From: Lutibacter maritimus
Lineage (GTDB): Bacteria > Bacteroidota > Bacteroidia > Flavobacteriales > Flavobacteriaceae
NCBI RefSeq assembly: GCF_900116115.1
Contig: NZ_FOZP01000005.1
Span: 1 to 64,000, forward strand
Reading direction: 5' to 3'
DNA: 64,000 nucleotides
In this document: in pieces, positions 46,629-55,570 of the stretch
How positions within the stretch are numbered: the first letter of the stretch is position 1
How the letters are laid out: the number at the start of each line of letters is the position of its first letter
Program-made: the position numbers and the translations under genes
Notes under the pieces: generated by a model
Seen by the model: only the letters and a program-made list of their open reading frames with translations
The model's database searches: none
Told to the model about the DNA's origin: nothing

Positions 46629-48383
46629 ATGAATTTTTTAAGAAATTTAATCGCATCAATATTTGGAACCCTTATTGCATTAGGAATTATCTTTATATTA
46701 ATTGTTTTACTTGCCTCAGCAATTGGCGAAACAGATAAAATTAGCGTTAAAGAAAATACTGTTTTAGAAATTAAATTAGAAAAAACAGTGAAAGATTTTG
46801 CACCTAAAAGTGACAATCCTATTGATGAAATTTTAGGTTTAAATGATGATAAAATAGCATTAAACGAAATAATTAATGCTATAGAAAATGCTAAAGATGA
46901 TGCTAATATTAAAGGAATTAGCATTAATACAATGGGGGTTGGAGCTGGAATTGCGCAGACACAAACCATTAGAAATAAATTAGAAGAATTTAAAGCATCT
47001 GGTAAGTTTATAAATGCGTATGCAGATGTTTACGATCAAAAATCATATTATTTAAGTTCGGTTGCTGATTCTATTTTTTTAAATCCTGCAGGTTCAGTTG
47101 ATTTTAAAGGATTATCTTCAGAAGTACTTTTTTATAAAGATTTGGAAGATAAATCTGGAGTTACCATGGAAGTCATTCGTCATGGAAAATATAAAAGTGC
47201 AGTTGAACCTTTTTTATATAACGAAATGAGTGATGCTAATAGAGAACAAATAGCATCATTTTTAAATGCAATTTGGGGTGAAATTTTAGACGATGTAGCT
47301 AAAAGTAGAAATATAATTGTTGACGAATTAAATAATATTGCTGATAATTTATTAGGAAGAAATGCAGATTTAGCAGTGCAAAACAATTTAATTGATGCAG
47401 CCATTTATGCCGATGAATATGAAAGTAAATTAAAACAAGCTATTGGAGTTGCAACTGATGATAATTTAAATAAAATTTCTATTGAAGATTATATTTCTAC
47501 AGGTAAAGGGAGAATATATTCGTCAGCTTCAAATAAAATTGCGGTTATTTATGCACAAGGAGAAATAATGTATGGCAAAGGCGATGAAACTTATATTGGA
47601 CAAGATATGATAATTAAAGCTTTAAAAGCTGTAAGAAAATCTAAAGATATAAAAGCCATTGTTTTACGAATTAATTCGCCAGGAGGAAGCGCATTAGCAT
47701 CTGAATTAATTTGGAGAGAAATTGAAATTACAAAAAAAACGCTACCAATTGTTGTGTCTATGGGTGATGTTGCGGCTTCCGGAGGTTATTATTTAGCTTG
47801 TAATGCAGACAAAATTATTGCTGAACCAACTACAATTACTGGGTCTATTGGTGTTTTTGGTGTTATTCCTAACATTAGTAAATTAGCGAGTAATATTGGT
47901 ATTAATGCTGAGCAGGTAAGTACAAATAAAGGAGCTAATTATAGTATTTTTGAACCAATGAGTGAGGATTTTAGAGCGGTTACAACAGATGGAGTTGAAC
48001 AAGTTTATAACACATTTTTAGATAGAGTTTCTAATGGTAGAAATATGAGTTTTAGCGCTGTTGATAGTATTGCGCAAGGTAGAGTTTGGAGTGGTGTTGA
48101 AGCTAAAAAAATTGGATTGGTTGATGATCTTGGAAATTTAGAAGATGCTATTGCAGCAGCAGCCGAATTAGCAGAAATTACTGATTATAAAATTAGAAAC
48201 TACCCAGATTATAAATTGGACTTAGAAGATAGATTTAACGGATTTCCTTTTATGAAAACAAAAGAAAAACTATTAATTGAAGAATTTGGAGAAGAAAACT
48301 ATAAAATATATAAAACTGTTAAAAGCTTTTCAAATTTAAAAGGAATTCAGGCAAGAATGCCGTATGTAATTGATATTCATTAA
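46629..48383 (+). CDS. sppA: Signal peptide peptidase SppA, 67-kDa type
   Basis: Membrane-bound serine protease that degrades cleaved signal peptides. The 584-residue protein has one N-terminal membrane helix (about 10-33) and two tandem peptidase S49 domains. The Lys general base is in VIRHGKYKSAVEPF near residue 190 (first domain) and the Ser nucleophile in DVAASGGYYLA near 383 (second domain), the dyad layout of long SppA enzymes. It is divergent from the HPPK fusion. Confidence 0.93.
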   Translation: MNFLRNLIASIFGTLIALGIIFILIVLLASAIGETDKISVKENTVLEIKLEKTVKDFAPKSDNPIDEILGLNDDKIALNEIINAIENAKDDANIKGISINTMGVGAGIAQTQTIRNKLEEFKASGKFINAYADVYDQKSYYLSSVADSIFLNPAGSVDFKGLSSEVLFYKDLEDKSGVTMEVIRHGKYKSAVEPFLYNEMSDANREQIASFLNAIWGEILDDVAKSRNIIVDELNNIADNLLGRNADLAVQNNLIDAAIYADEYESKLKQAIGVATDDNLNKISIEDYISTGKGRIYSSASNKIAVIYAQGEIMYGKGDETYIGQDMIIKALKAVRKSKDIKAIVLRINSPGGSALASELIWREIEITKKTLPIVVSMGDVAASGGYYLACNADKIIAEPTTITGSIGVFGVIPNISKLASNIGINAEQVSTNKGANYSIFEPMSEDFRAVTTDGVEQVYNTFLDRVSNGRNMSFSAVDSIAQGRVWSGVEAKKIGLVDDLGNLEDAIAAAAELAEITDYKIRNYPDYKLDLEDRFNGFPFMKTKEKLLIEEFGEENYKIYKTVKSFSNLKGIQARMPYVIDIH

Positions 48384-48443
48384 TTAAAGAAATAAATTTC
48401 AATTTAGTTATAATTAACTTTAAAATAACACAATTTATATATT

Positions 48444-48560
48444 AAATTAACCTAAAACGTTTTCGTAAAAAGGTTATGTGTTAAAATAATACATAAACTA
48501 GAAAAATTTGATGTGTTTTAAACTCATAATCCGTCATATATTTGCAGTATAATAATTAAG
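48444..48560 (+). repeat. Promoter-block repeat, copy 1 (no gene downstream)
   Basis: By my hand alignment it matches 49631-49747 without gaps at 86 of 117 positions. Shared landmarks at the same spacing are CCTAAAACGTTTTCGTAA, ACATAAA, GAAAAATTTG, and the -7 element TATATTTG (48537-48544). It also holds an inverted pair TTATGT-N11-ACATAA. It lies downstream of araC's stop and reads rightward towards the terminator at 48613. It lacks a TTG at normal distance, hinting at activator dependence. Confidence 0.75.
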
Positions 48561-48648
48561 GTTTAGAAAAAACGTATACATAATTATTACTATTATATAT
48601 TTGGTTAACGTTAAAATGAGGCTCTCATAAGGCCTCATTTTATTTTTT
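48551..48648 (+). ncRNA. Candidate small RNA between promoter block copy 1 and terminator
   Basis: A transcript starting about 7 nt after the -7 element would run about 95 nt to the T-run of the hairpin at 48613. No reading frame longer than a few codons starts in it. The call rests only on a promoter-like and a terminator-like sequence at suitable distance; the alternative is a promoter left behind after loss of a gene. Confidence 0.35.
48613..48648 (+). terminator. Intrinsic terminator downstream of copy 1
   Basis: A 10-bp stem AAAATGAGGC / GCCTCATTTT with a 9-nt loop, followed rightward by TATTTTTT. The better T-run is on the + strand, so it mainly ends rightward transcription (from sppA or the candidate small RNA), although it could also serve araC. 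Confidence 0.8.
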
Positions 48649-48684
48649 ATAACGTTTTTTAAACCAAAAAGCACTCATTAAAAA

Positions 48685-49563
48685 TTATTTTTGAACCACT
48701 AATTGTTTCATTTCATTTCTATACTTCAGCGGGCTTTTTCCAGTAAACTTTTTAAATAGTTTATTAAAGTGAGAGAAGTTATTAAAGCCGCTTTCAAAAC
48801 AAATGTCAGTAATGCTTGTTGGATTTTCAGCTAATAGTTTTGTGGCGTGTACAATTCTAAACTCATTTACAAATTGGGTAAAAGTTTTACCAGTAACTTT
48901 TTTAAAGTATCTGCAAAATGCCGGAACTGTCATACTTACTTTTTCAGCAATTTCATCTAAAGGAATAGATTGTTTAAAATTTTTGCTTACATGACCAAAA
49001 ACAATATCAATCTTTTTATTGTCTTGTGGTTCAACTTCAAAAGCAAAACCATCAACATTTAATAATGAGTAATTATTTGTGGTTGCTAAATCTTTTAAAA
49101 CATCTAAAAATTTAATAATTCTATCAATACCATCATATTGTAATAGTGCTTCAATTTTTGGTCCTATAACTTTTTTAGCTTCTATATTATAAATAATTCC
49201 TTTTTTAGCTCTGGCAAATAATGCTTTTACTTGTTGCATTTCTGGTATTTCTAAAAAGCTTTCTCCTAAAAAATCTTCTTTAAATTGAACAATAACTTCG
49301 GTTCCGTTTGTTGAAAAACGATCTGTAAAGCCACTGTGTGGTAAATTTGCACCAATTAAAATAAGTTGACTATTGTTGAAATATGAAAGATGACTACCTA
49401 TATGTCTTTTTCCTTTAGCTTTATTAACATATACAAGCTCTAATTCAGGGTGAAAATGCCAAAAGGGTAAGTTTATTTCAATTTTTTCATTATGTTCCCT
49501 AACATTAAGTGAGCTTCCAAATGATGGATTAATTTTTCTAAATGCTGGTTTCGTTTTGTTCAT
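48685..49563 (-). CDS. AraC-family transcriptional regulator with cupin sensor domain
   Basis: A 292-residue DNA-binding regulator. The N-terminal half is an AraC-type cupin (WHFHPELELVYV near residue 36, ILIGANLPH near 70), which would bind a small ligand. The C-terminal half has two helix-turn-helix units (IPLDEIAEKVSMTVPAFCRYFKKVTGK, then ITDICFESGFNNFSHFNKLFKK) ending in SPLKYR, the classic AraC signature. It sits between two copies of a shared promoter block and is divergent from the small secreted protein gene, making it the natural candidate to control both. Confidence 0.92.
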   Translation of the reverse strand: MNKTKPAFRKINPSFGSSLNVREHNEKIEINLPFWHFHPELELVYVNKAKGKRHIGSHLSYFNNSQLILIGANLPHSGFTDRFSTNGTEVIVQFKEDFLGESFLEIPEMQQVKALFARAKKGIIYNIEAKKVIGPKIEALLQYDGIDRIIKFLDVLKDLATTNNYSLLNVDGFAFEVEPQDNKKIDIVFGHVSKNFKQSIPLDEIAEKVSMTVPAFCRYFKKVTGKTFTQFVNEFRIVHATKLLAENPTSITDICFESGFNNFSHFNKLFKKFTGKSPLKYRNEMKQLVVQK

Positions 49564-49630
49564 ATTTTTTTTGGTAAAAATAATAAATTGGTTTCAATCA
49601 ACATATATAAAATTTACTCAAAAGTATATA

Positions 49631-49747
49631 AAATTAACCTAAAACGTTTTCGTAACTAATATTTATGTTAAAAAAGAACATAAAGATGAAAAATTTGAAG
49701 TGTAATTTTATCACTATTCACTTTACATTTGCAGTGTACTAATTAAT
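49631..49747 (+). repeat. Promoter-block repeat, copy 2 (promoter of secreted-protein gene)
   Basis: The second copy of the block. It carries AAAACGTTTTCGT (49641-49653), an inverted pair TTATGT-N9-ACATAA, GAAAAATTTG, and the -7 element TACATTTG (49724-49731). The start codon of the following gene is about 24 nt after the predicted transcription start. It lies in the divergent spacer of the AraC gene. Confidence 0.75.
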
Positions 49748-49761
49748 AAAAATCAAAAATT

Positions 49762-50352
49762 ATGAAAAATCTAATTAAAAAAAGTGTGTTAGGGTTACTG
49801 TTAGTTACTGCAACTTTAGCAAATGCAAATGTGAATTTTGAAAATATCAGAATCTTTACTGGAAATACAAAATCATTAAATCTTGAATTAAAAAATAATG
49901 ATGGTGGTTTAGAAATATTTATTAAAGATATTTATGGAGTTGAACTTTATAAAGAGGAATTTAATGGAACTAAATTTTCTAAAAAGTTTGATTTAAACTT
50001 ATTACCAGATGGTAATTATGTTGTTGAAATTGAAGGGCAAACAAAAATTAATTTATTACCATTTAAAGTTACAGGTTCAAAAGTTGAAGTTTTGGAAATG
50101 AAAAAGGAGATAATTTATAAACCAATTATTAGAATAGAAAATGATTTGGTTTTTGTATCAAAATTTTCTTTGAATAAAGAACAATTAAAAATTGCATTTT
50201 ATGATGCCAATGATAATATTTTATTGGAAGAAAAATTAAGCAATGATATTATGCAAGGAAAAATAATTAATATTTCACAACTTTCTAAAGGTGAGTATAG
50301 GTTAGTAGCAAAAGACAGTAACAGAAGATATGTTCATCAAATTGTAAAATAA
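49762..50352 (+). CDS. Small secreted beta-sandwich protein, function unknown
   Basis: A 196-residue protein with a signal peptide (cleavage after ANAN) and two short beta-rich domains. The first (about 28-108) has NLELKNNDGGLEIFIKDIYGVELYKEEF and LLPDGNYVVEIEG, and the second (about 120-196) has the similar KIAFYDANDNILLEEK and LSKGEYRLVAKDS. The two halves look like repeats of one fold, resembling DUF3244 or secretion-system sorting-like domains. It has no catalytic motif that I recognise. It is probably regulated by the divergent AraC protein. Confidence 0.7.
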   Translation: MKNLIKKSVLGLLLVTATLANANVNFENIRIFTGNTKSLNLELKNNDGGLEIFIKDIYGVELYKEEFNGTKFSKKFDLNLLPDGNYVVEIEGQTKINLLPFKVTGSKVEVLEMKKEIIYKPIIRIENDLVFVSKFSLNKEQLKIAFYDANDNILLEEKLSNDIMQGKIINISQLSKGEYRLVAKDSNRRYVHQIVK

Positions 50353-50389
50353 ACATTTTATATTAATTCAATTAAGTTTAGTTTAGTTT

Positions 50390-50420
50390 AAAAAAGGCGC
50401 TATTTCTAGTGCCTTTTTTT
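50390..50420. terminator. Bidirectional terminator between secreted-protein gene and folA
   Basis: Stem AAAAAAGGCGCTA / TAGTGCCTTTTTT (one G-T pair) with a 5-nt loop. The right arm reaches the folA stop codon at 50419. Confidence 0.85.
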
Positions 50421-50901
50421 ATGATTTTATATAAGTAACAAAACTGTAATTGTAGTGGTTATTTTCATCTGCAGTAAAGTGTTCTCTAGCTACTTCTTTC
50501 CAAATATTTAAATCAATTTTTGGAAAAAAAGCATCAGCATCAAATGTTTGGTGCACAATTGTAAGATCTAATTTATCAGCAATATCAAGTGCTTGTTTAT
50601 ATATTTCTGCACCACCTAAAATATATGGATTTTCATCAACTTTAGCAGCTTCAATAGCTTCTTTTAATGAATGAACTACAATACAGCCTTCAACTTTGTA
50701 ATTTTTGTTGCGTGTAATAATTATAGATGTTCTGTTTGGTAAGGGTTTTCCTAACGATTCAAAAGTTTTACGTCCCATAATTATATGGTGATTTAGTGTT
50801 ATTTTTTTGAAACGTTTTAAATCGGCAGGTAAGTGCCAAATTAATTGATTGTCTTTTCCTAATGCGTTGTTTTCTGCAATGGCGGCAATAATTGTAATCA
50901 T
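50419..50901 (-). CDS. folA: Dihydrofolate reductase
   Basis: Reduces dihydrofolate to tetrahydrofolate. The 160-residue protein has MITIIAAIAENNALGKDNQLIWHLPADLKRFK at the start (Met20-loop region with the acidic active-site residue in place), HIIMGRKTFESLGKPLPNR near residue 40, and YILGGAEIYKQAL near 95. It is the last gene of the nucleoside/thymidylate operon, downstream of thyA, whose product consumes methylene-THF and yields the dihydrofolate. Its ATG overlaps the upstream stop by 4 bp. Confidence 0.95.
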   Translation of the reverse strand: MITIIAAIAENNALGKDNQLIWHLPADLKRFKKITLNHHIIMGRKTFESLGKPLPNRTSIIITRNKNYKVEGCIVVHSLKEAIEAAKVDENPYILGGAEIYKQALDIADKLDLTIVHQTFDADAFFPKIDLNIWKEVAREHFTADENNHYNYSFVTYIKS

Positions 50902-51302
50902 TCTTTGTTTAAACTGTTTTGTTGGTTCTCCTTTTTTTTTGATTCTATTAATTTTTGTTCTTCTTCAATTTTTTTAAGACTTTCTTTTTCTAGTTCGGCA
51001 ATTTTTAATTTTTGTTTTTTCACTAATTTTTCTATTTGTTCTCGTTCCCAATTTCTATCCATAAATTTTTTTGTAACAAAAACATTTATAACGTGTAGTA
51101 TAAATAAGAAAAACCATAAAATTATAGCCCAAACAAACCAATTTTCAATTAAGGTTTCTCCAACTTTAAAAATTTTATTTAAAATAATTAAAAAAACAGA
51201 TCCTACTAAAAAGACGATAAAATGAAAATATAAACGTTTTTTTTGTTTTATTCGGTAGCGTGCATTTTCATACAATTCGTGTTGTTCAATATTTTGGCTC
51301 AT
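50898..51302 (-). CDS. 2TM domain protein
   Basis: A 134-residue inner-membrane protein with two predicted membrane helices (about 25-46 and 58-80) of the 2TM family, then a charged coiled-coil tail rich in K and E. Family members are often fused to histidine kinases. This one is free-standing and its role is unknown. Overlaps folA by 4 bp and follows a 70-aa gene by 2 bp. Confidence 0.75.
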   Translation of the reverse strand: MSQNIEQHELYENARYRIKQKKRLYFHFIVFLVGSVFLIILNKIFKVGETLIENWFVWAIILWFFLFILHVINVFVTKKFMDRNWEREQIEKLVKKQKLKIAELEKESLKKIEEEQKLIESKKKENQQNSLNKE

Positions 51303-51304
51303 AA

Positions 51305-51517
51305 TTACATGTTTTTAACCCATTCTTTAATATAATCAGTAAAATCTTCGGTTTCTTTAAGCTGATCTTCTTGTGCTTTTTCAAATACAAAATTTAAAAA
51401 TTTGGCAATATTTTTATCAGAAGTATTAAAAAGAATTTCAATAGATTTTAACATATTAATGTCATCTATTTCAAGAATTCTTTCAATTATTTTATTCTTT
51501 AGTTCAGGTGAATTCAT
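51305..51517 (-). CDS. Small hypothetical protein, antitoxin-like
   Basis: A 70-residue, mostly helical acidic protein (IIERILEIDDINMLKSIEILF, then DFTDYIKEWVKNM). The start and spacing resemble small antitoxin-type proteins that Bacteroidetes encode next to RelE/ParE toxins, but no toxin gene is beside it. It sits between thyA and the 2TM gene in the same operon. Function not assigned. Confidence 0.55.
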   Translation of the reverse strand: MNSPELKNKIIERILEIDDINMLKSIEILFNTSDKNIAKFLNFVFEKAQEDQLKETEDFTDYIKEWVKNM

Positions 51518-51601
51518 AATTACTTTTTCTTTATAAATTTTAAAGTTATTAAATGTTTATCAAAAAAATTGATTCTAGAACTAATAATTTTTAAATTGAA
51601 T

Positions 51602-52426
51602 TTAAACTGAAACGATTCCTTTAATATGTGGATGAGGATTATAGTTTTTTAATGTGAAATCTTCAAATTTAAAATCAAAAATATTTTTTACTGAAGGGTT
51701 AATTTCCATAATAGGTAATTCTCTTGGCTCACGTGAAAGTTGCAATTTAATTTGCTCACTGTGGTTGCTATAAATGTGTGCATCTCCAAAAGTATGAATA
51801 AAATCTCCAGGTTTTAAATCGCAAACTTGTGCCATCATCATTGTTAATAATGCGTAAGATGCAATGTTAAATGGTACACCTAAAAAAATATCAGCACTTC
51901 TTTGGTATAATTGACAAGACAATTTTCCGTCTGAAACATAAAATTGAAAAAAAGCGTGGCAAGGTGGTAAAGCAGCTTTACCGTTGGCAACATTTTCTGA
52001 AAATGAAACAGAAGTGTCTGGTAATACACTTGGATTCCAGGCGCTTACTAACATTCTTCTACTATCTGGATTGGTTTTAATAATGTTTATTACTTCAGTA
52101 ATTTGGTCAATACCTTCACTGTTCCAGTTTCTCCATTGATGACCATAAACTGGACCTAAATCTCCATTTTCATTAGCCCAAGCATCCCAAATTTTAACAC
52201 CATTTTCTGTTAAATATTTAATATTTGTATCGCCGTTTAAAAACCACAAGAGTTCGTAAATAATAGACTTTAAATGTAGTTTTTTTGTTGTTAACATTGG
52301 AAAACCTTCACTTAAATCAAAACGCATTTGATAGCCAAAAACACTTTTTGTTCCTGTTCCTGTTCTGTCTTCTTTCAAAGTTCCTTTTTCTTGTACGTGT
52401 TTAATTAAGTCTAAATATTGTTTCAT
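51602..52426 (-). CDS. thyA: Thymidylate synthase
   Basis: Methylates dUMP to dTMP using methylene-tetrahydrofolate. The 274-residue protein has [20 protein letters not shown] near residue 20, the catalytic Cys in [12 protein letters not shown] near 158, [19 protein letters not shown] near 178 and the C-terminal closing segment. It is upstream of folA, which recycles its dihydrofolate product. Confidence 0.96.
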   Translation of the reverse strand: MKQYLDLIKHVQEKGTLKEDRTGTGTKSVFGYQMRFDLSEGFPMLTTKKLHLKSIIYELLWFLNGDTNIKYLTENGVKIWDAWANENGDLGPVYGHQWRNWNSEGIDQITEVINIIKTNPDSRRMLVSAWNPSVLPDTSVSFSENVANGKAALPPCHAFFQFYVSDGKLSCQLYQRSADIFLGVPFNIASYALLTMMMAQVCDLKPGDFIHTFGDAHIYSNHSEQIKLQLSREPRELPIMEINPSVKNIFDFKFEDFTLKNYNPHPHIKGIVSV

Positions 52427-52476
52427 GTTTAGTTTTAAGTTGAGATTAAACTATTAATTATTTGTTGGATAGTAGT

Positions 52477-53871
52477 TTAGCCAATAATCATTCCAGCAAT
52501 TGTTGCTGATAAAAGCGATGCAATTGATCCTCCAATAAGTGCTTTCATTCCAAATTCTGATAGCGTTTTTCTTTGACTTGGAGCTAATGATCCAATTCCG
52601 CCAATTTGAATTCCAATAGAAGCAAAATTTGCAAAACCACACAACATATATGTTGCCATAATTACAGATTTATTGTAGGTAAAATGTGTAGCACTTGCAA
52701 CGTTTTTTAATTCAGCTAATTGAATATAACCAACAAATTCACTGGCTGCTAATTTTACACCTAATAATTGACCCATTAGCATAATATCTTCTGTAGCTAC
52801 ACCAATTAACCACATTAATGGAGCGAAAATTGTTCCTAAAATAGATTCCAGCGTAAATTTTTGGTACGGTGTATTTGCGGCCATCCAATCGTTTAAATTG
52901 GTAACATCTCCAAACCAACCTAAAATTCCATTTAACATAGCAATTAAGGCTACAAAAACCAATAGCATTGCAGCTACATTTGCAGCTAATTTTAATCCTT
53001 CAGTTGTTCCGTTTGCAATGGCATCTAAAATATTAGATCCAATTTTATCTTGTGATACATTTACGTCAGTATTAATAGATTCTGTTTGAGGATATAGAAT
53101 TTTTGAAATTACAATTGCGCCAGGCGCAGCCATAACAGAAGCAGCTAATAAATGTTTGGCAAATTGTAAACGTAAAACTGGATCGTTTCCACCTAAAAAT
53201 CCTATGTATGCAGCTAAAACTCCACCAGCAACAGTTGCCATTCCGCCAATCATTACCAATAATATTTCGGAACGATTCATGCGTTCTAAATAAGCTTTAA
53301 TCATTAAAGGCGCTTCCGTTTGTCCTAAAAATATATTACCTGCGACTGATAAACTTTCAGCACCTGATATATGTAGTAATTTTGTAAGTACCAAGGCCAA
53401 ACCTTTTACAATAATTTGAATGATACCTAAATAAAATAATAAGGATGTTAATGCGGAAAAGAAAATAATGGTTGGTAGTATTTGAAAAACAAATATAAAA
53501 CCAAATGAATCTCCGTTCATTAAATCTCCAAATAAAAAGATACTGCCAGCCGCAGTATAATCTAAAATATTTGTAAAAATACCACCAATAAATTCAAAAA
53601 TAGCCTGTATAAAAGGGACTTTTAAGACCCCAATTCCAATTAATAATTGAGCCGATAAACCTGCGCCAACAGTTTTCCAGTTGATAGCTTTTCGGTTACT
53701 GCTAAAAATGTATGCAATTAGTAATAATGAAACCATTCCTAAAGCACCACGTAATAAAGAATTTAAAGAAAAACCTTGATTATCTATAATTGGTGTTTGT
53801 ATTGTTTCTTTTGCATTAACGGTAATTATGGTGAAAAGGAATAGGGCAGATAAAGTAATCTTTTTTATCAT
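52477..53871 (-). CDS. nupC: Concentrative nucleoside transporter (NupC/CNT family)
   Basis: Imports nucleosides with H+ or Na+. The 464-residue protein has an N-terminal signal-like helix and an extra hydrophilic stretch before the CNT fold. The CNT motifs GNIFLGQTEAPLMIKAY near residue 180 and CGFANFASIGIQIGG near 415 are both clear and hold nucleoside-binding residues. It lies just upstream of thyA, so salvage and synthesis of thymidylate are linked. Confidence 0.92.
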   Translation of the reverse strand: MIKKITLSALFLFTIITVNAKETIQTPIIDNQGFSLNSLLRGALGMVSLLLIAYIFSSNRKAINWKTVGAGLSAQLLIGIGVLKVPFIQAIFEFIGGIFTNILDYTAAGSIFLFGDLMNGDSFGFIFVFQILPTIIFFSALTSLLFYLGIIQIIVKGLALVLTKLLHISGAESLSVAGNIFLGQTEAPLMIKAYLERMNRSEILLVMIGGMATVAGGVLAAYIGFLGGNDPVLRLQFAKHLLAASVMAAPGAIVISKILYPQTESINTDVNVSQDKIGSNILDAIANGTTEGLKLAANVAAMLLVFVALIAMLNGILGWFGDVTNLNDWMAANTPYQKFTLESILGTIFAPLMWLIGVATEDIMLMGQLLGVKLAASEFVGYIQLAELKNVASATHFTYNKSVIMATYMLCGFANFASIGIQIGGIGSLAPSQRKTLSEFGMKALIGGSIASLLSATIAGMIIG

Positions 53872-53883
53872 ATGTGAAACTTG

Positions 53884-54489
53884 TTATTTTGAAGTTCGTT
53901 TATTTATTTCGTCTCTGATTTTTGCAGCTAATTCATAATCTTCATTTAATACAGCTTGTTCTAATTTTTCGTTTAACTGTTTTAAAGTATCTTTTGAATA
54001 AGTTGCTTCTTTTTTAGGTTTTTCAATTAAATTTTCAATGGTTTTATCTTCTTTTTCAGGAGATAATTCATCTTTAATTTTTAAATAAATTCCTGCTTTG
54101 TCTAGAATGTTTTCATACGTAAAAATAGGTGCATTAAATCTTGTAGCTAAAGCTATGGCATCAGATGTTCTGGTATCAATAATTTCTTCAATATTATCGC
54201 GTTCACAAATTAGACTAGAGTAAAAAACACCGTCAACTAATTTATGAATGATAACTTGTTTAATAATGATATGAAATCTATCAGCAAAACTTTTAAAAAG
54301 ATCGTGAGTTAGTGGTCTTGGAGGTTTTATTTCTTTTTCTAAAGCTATTGCAATTGATTGTGCTTCAAAAGCTCCAATAACAATTGGTAAGGTTCTGTTT
54401 CCTTCAACTTCACTTAAAACAAGTGCATATGCACCACTTTGCGTTTGACTATAAGATATACCTTTTATATTTAAACGAACTAAACTCAT
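53884..54489 (-). CDS. Bifunctional nuclease family protein (DUF151) with UVR motif
   Basis: A 201-residue protein with the DUF151/BFN domain (RTLPIVIGAFEAQSIAIALE near 32, SLICERDNIEEIIDTRTSDAIALATRFNAPIF near 92) and a C-terminal UvrB/UvrC-type motif (EDYELAAKIRDEI). Members have been described as DNases/RNases in plants and Mycobacterium. The role in Bacteroidetes is unclear. It heads the operon with nupC, and its ATG is 14 nt downstream of the etfA terminator. Confidence 0.85.
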   Translation of the reverse strand: MSLVRLNIKGISYSQTQSGAYALVLSEVEGNRTLPIVIGAFEAQSIAIALEKEIKPPRPLTHDLFKSFADRFHIIIKQVIIHKLVDGVFYSSLICERDNIEEIIDTRTSDAIALATRFNAPIFTYENILDKAGIYLKIKDELSPEKEDKTIENLIEKPKKEATYSKDTLKQLNEKLEQAVLNEDYELAAKIRDEINKRTSK

Positions 54490-54503
54490 AAGTTAAATTT
54501 AAC

Positions 54504-54558
54504 AAAAAAGGCTGTCTAATCAAAGGACTTGATGCCCAATTATTAGACAGCCTTTTTT
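54504..54558 (-). terminator. Terminator after etfA, just before the DUF151 gene
   Basis: A perfect 17-bp stem AAAAAAGGCTGTCTAAT / ATTAGACAGCCTTTTTT with a 21-nt loop. It ends etfBA transcripts on the - strand. Because the next start codon is only 14 nt beyond, no promoter fits in between. Confidence 0.85.
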
Positions 54559-54580
54559 AAGAGGCACAATTTAGTAAAAT

Positions 54581-55540
54581 TTATGCGTTATTTGCTTTAA
54601 ATTCTTTTAACTTTTCAACTAATTTAGGAACAACTTCAAAAGCATCACCTACAATTCCATAGTCTGCTGCTTTAAAAAATGGTGCTTCAGGATCAGTATT
54701 AATAACAACTTTTACTTTTGAAGAGTTGATACCTGCTAAATGCTGTATTGCTCCTGAAATTCCAATGGCAATATATAAATTTGCTGCAACTGGTTTTCCT
54801 GTTTGTCCAACATGTTCACTATGAGGTCTCCAGCCTAAATCTGAAACTGGTTTAGAGCAGGCAGTTGCCGCTCCTAAAACGCTTGCTAATTCTTCTATCA
54901 TTCCCCAATTTTCAGGACCCTTTAAACCTCTTCCACCAGAAACTACAATATCTGCATCGGCAATAGTAACTTTTCCTGAAGTTTGTTCTACAGAAACGGA
55001 TGTTAAATTGCTCTCAACAATTGCAGGAGAAAATTCTTCAACAACACCAGAAACTTCATTTTCAACTAATCCAAAAGAGTTTTTAGATAATGAAAGTACT
55101 TTTACATCAGTACTAATTTGGGTAAAATTAAATGCTTTGCTTGAAAATGCTTTTCTTTTTACTGTAAATGGTGAAACTGAACTTGGCGCTGCAACAACAT
55201 TACTGGCGTAACCCGCATTTAAATTAATAGCTGCTATTGGTGCAACGTATAATCCGTTGGCGTTAGAATCAATAATCACTACTTTAGAATTTTCTTTTTC
55301 AACCGCTTGTTTTATAATGTTTGCAACAATTTTTGCATTAAACTTTAAACTTGCATTGTTAACATTTAGTACTTTTTCTGCACCATATTTATATAATAAA
55401 GTAGGTTCACTAGCATTGATAGCTAATACAACTACATTTGTTCCTAATTGTTCTGCAACTTTTTTTCCGTAAGATGTTACTTCAAAAGCTGATTTCTTAA
55501 ATTTTCCTTCCGATGTTTCGGCAAAAACTAAAACTGACAT
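54581..55540 (-). CDS. etfA: Electron transfer flavoprotein alpha subunit
   Basis: Carries electrons from acyl-CoA and related dehydrogenases to the quinone pool with EtfB. The 319-residue protein has the N-terminal domain (SVLVFAETSEG) and the C-terminal FAD-binding domain with GGRGLKGPENW near residue 202, RPHSEHVGQTGKPVAANLY near 238 and the closing VINTDPEAPFFKAADYGIVGD. It starts 30 bp after etfB. Confidence 0.95.
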   Translation of the reverse strand: MSVLVFAETSEGKFKKSAFEVTSYGKKVAEQLGTNVVVLAINASEPTLLYKYGAEKVLNVNNASLKFNAKIVANIIKQAVEKENSKVVIIDSNANGLYVAPIAAINLNAGYASNVVAAPSSVSPFTVKRKAFSSKAFNFTQISTDVKVLSLSKNSFGLVENEVSGVVEEFSPAIVESNLTSVSVEQTSGKVTIADADIVVSGGRGLKGPENWGMIEELASVLGAATACSKPVSDLGWRPHSEHVGQTGKPVAANLYIAIGISGAIQHLAGINSSKVKVVINTDPEAPFFKAADYGIVGDAFEVVPKLVEKLKEFKANNA

Positions 55541-55570
55541 ATTTTTTTGATGTTTTGTATTAGACTTAAA

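Noticed and set aside
48616-48630. Four-codon frame ATG-AGG-CTC-TCA-TAA in the candidate small RNA
   Set aside because: Too short and entirely within the terminator stem-loop; no reason to think that it is translated.
50806-50822. Another AAACGTTTTA palindrome
   Set aside because: It is inside the folA coding region with no promoter nearby, so it was not counted as a regulatory site.
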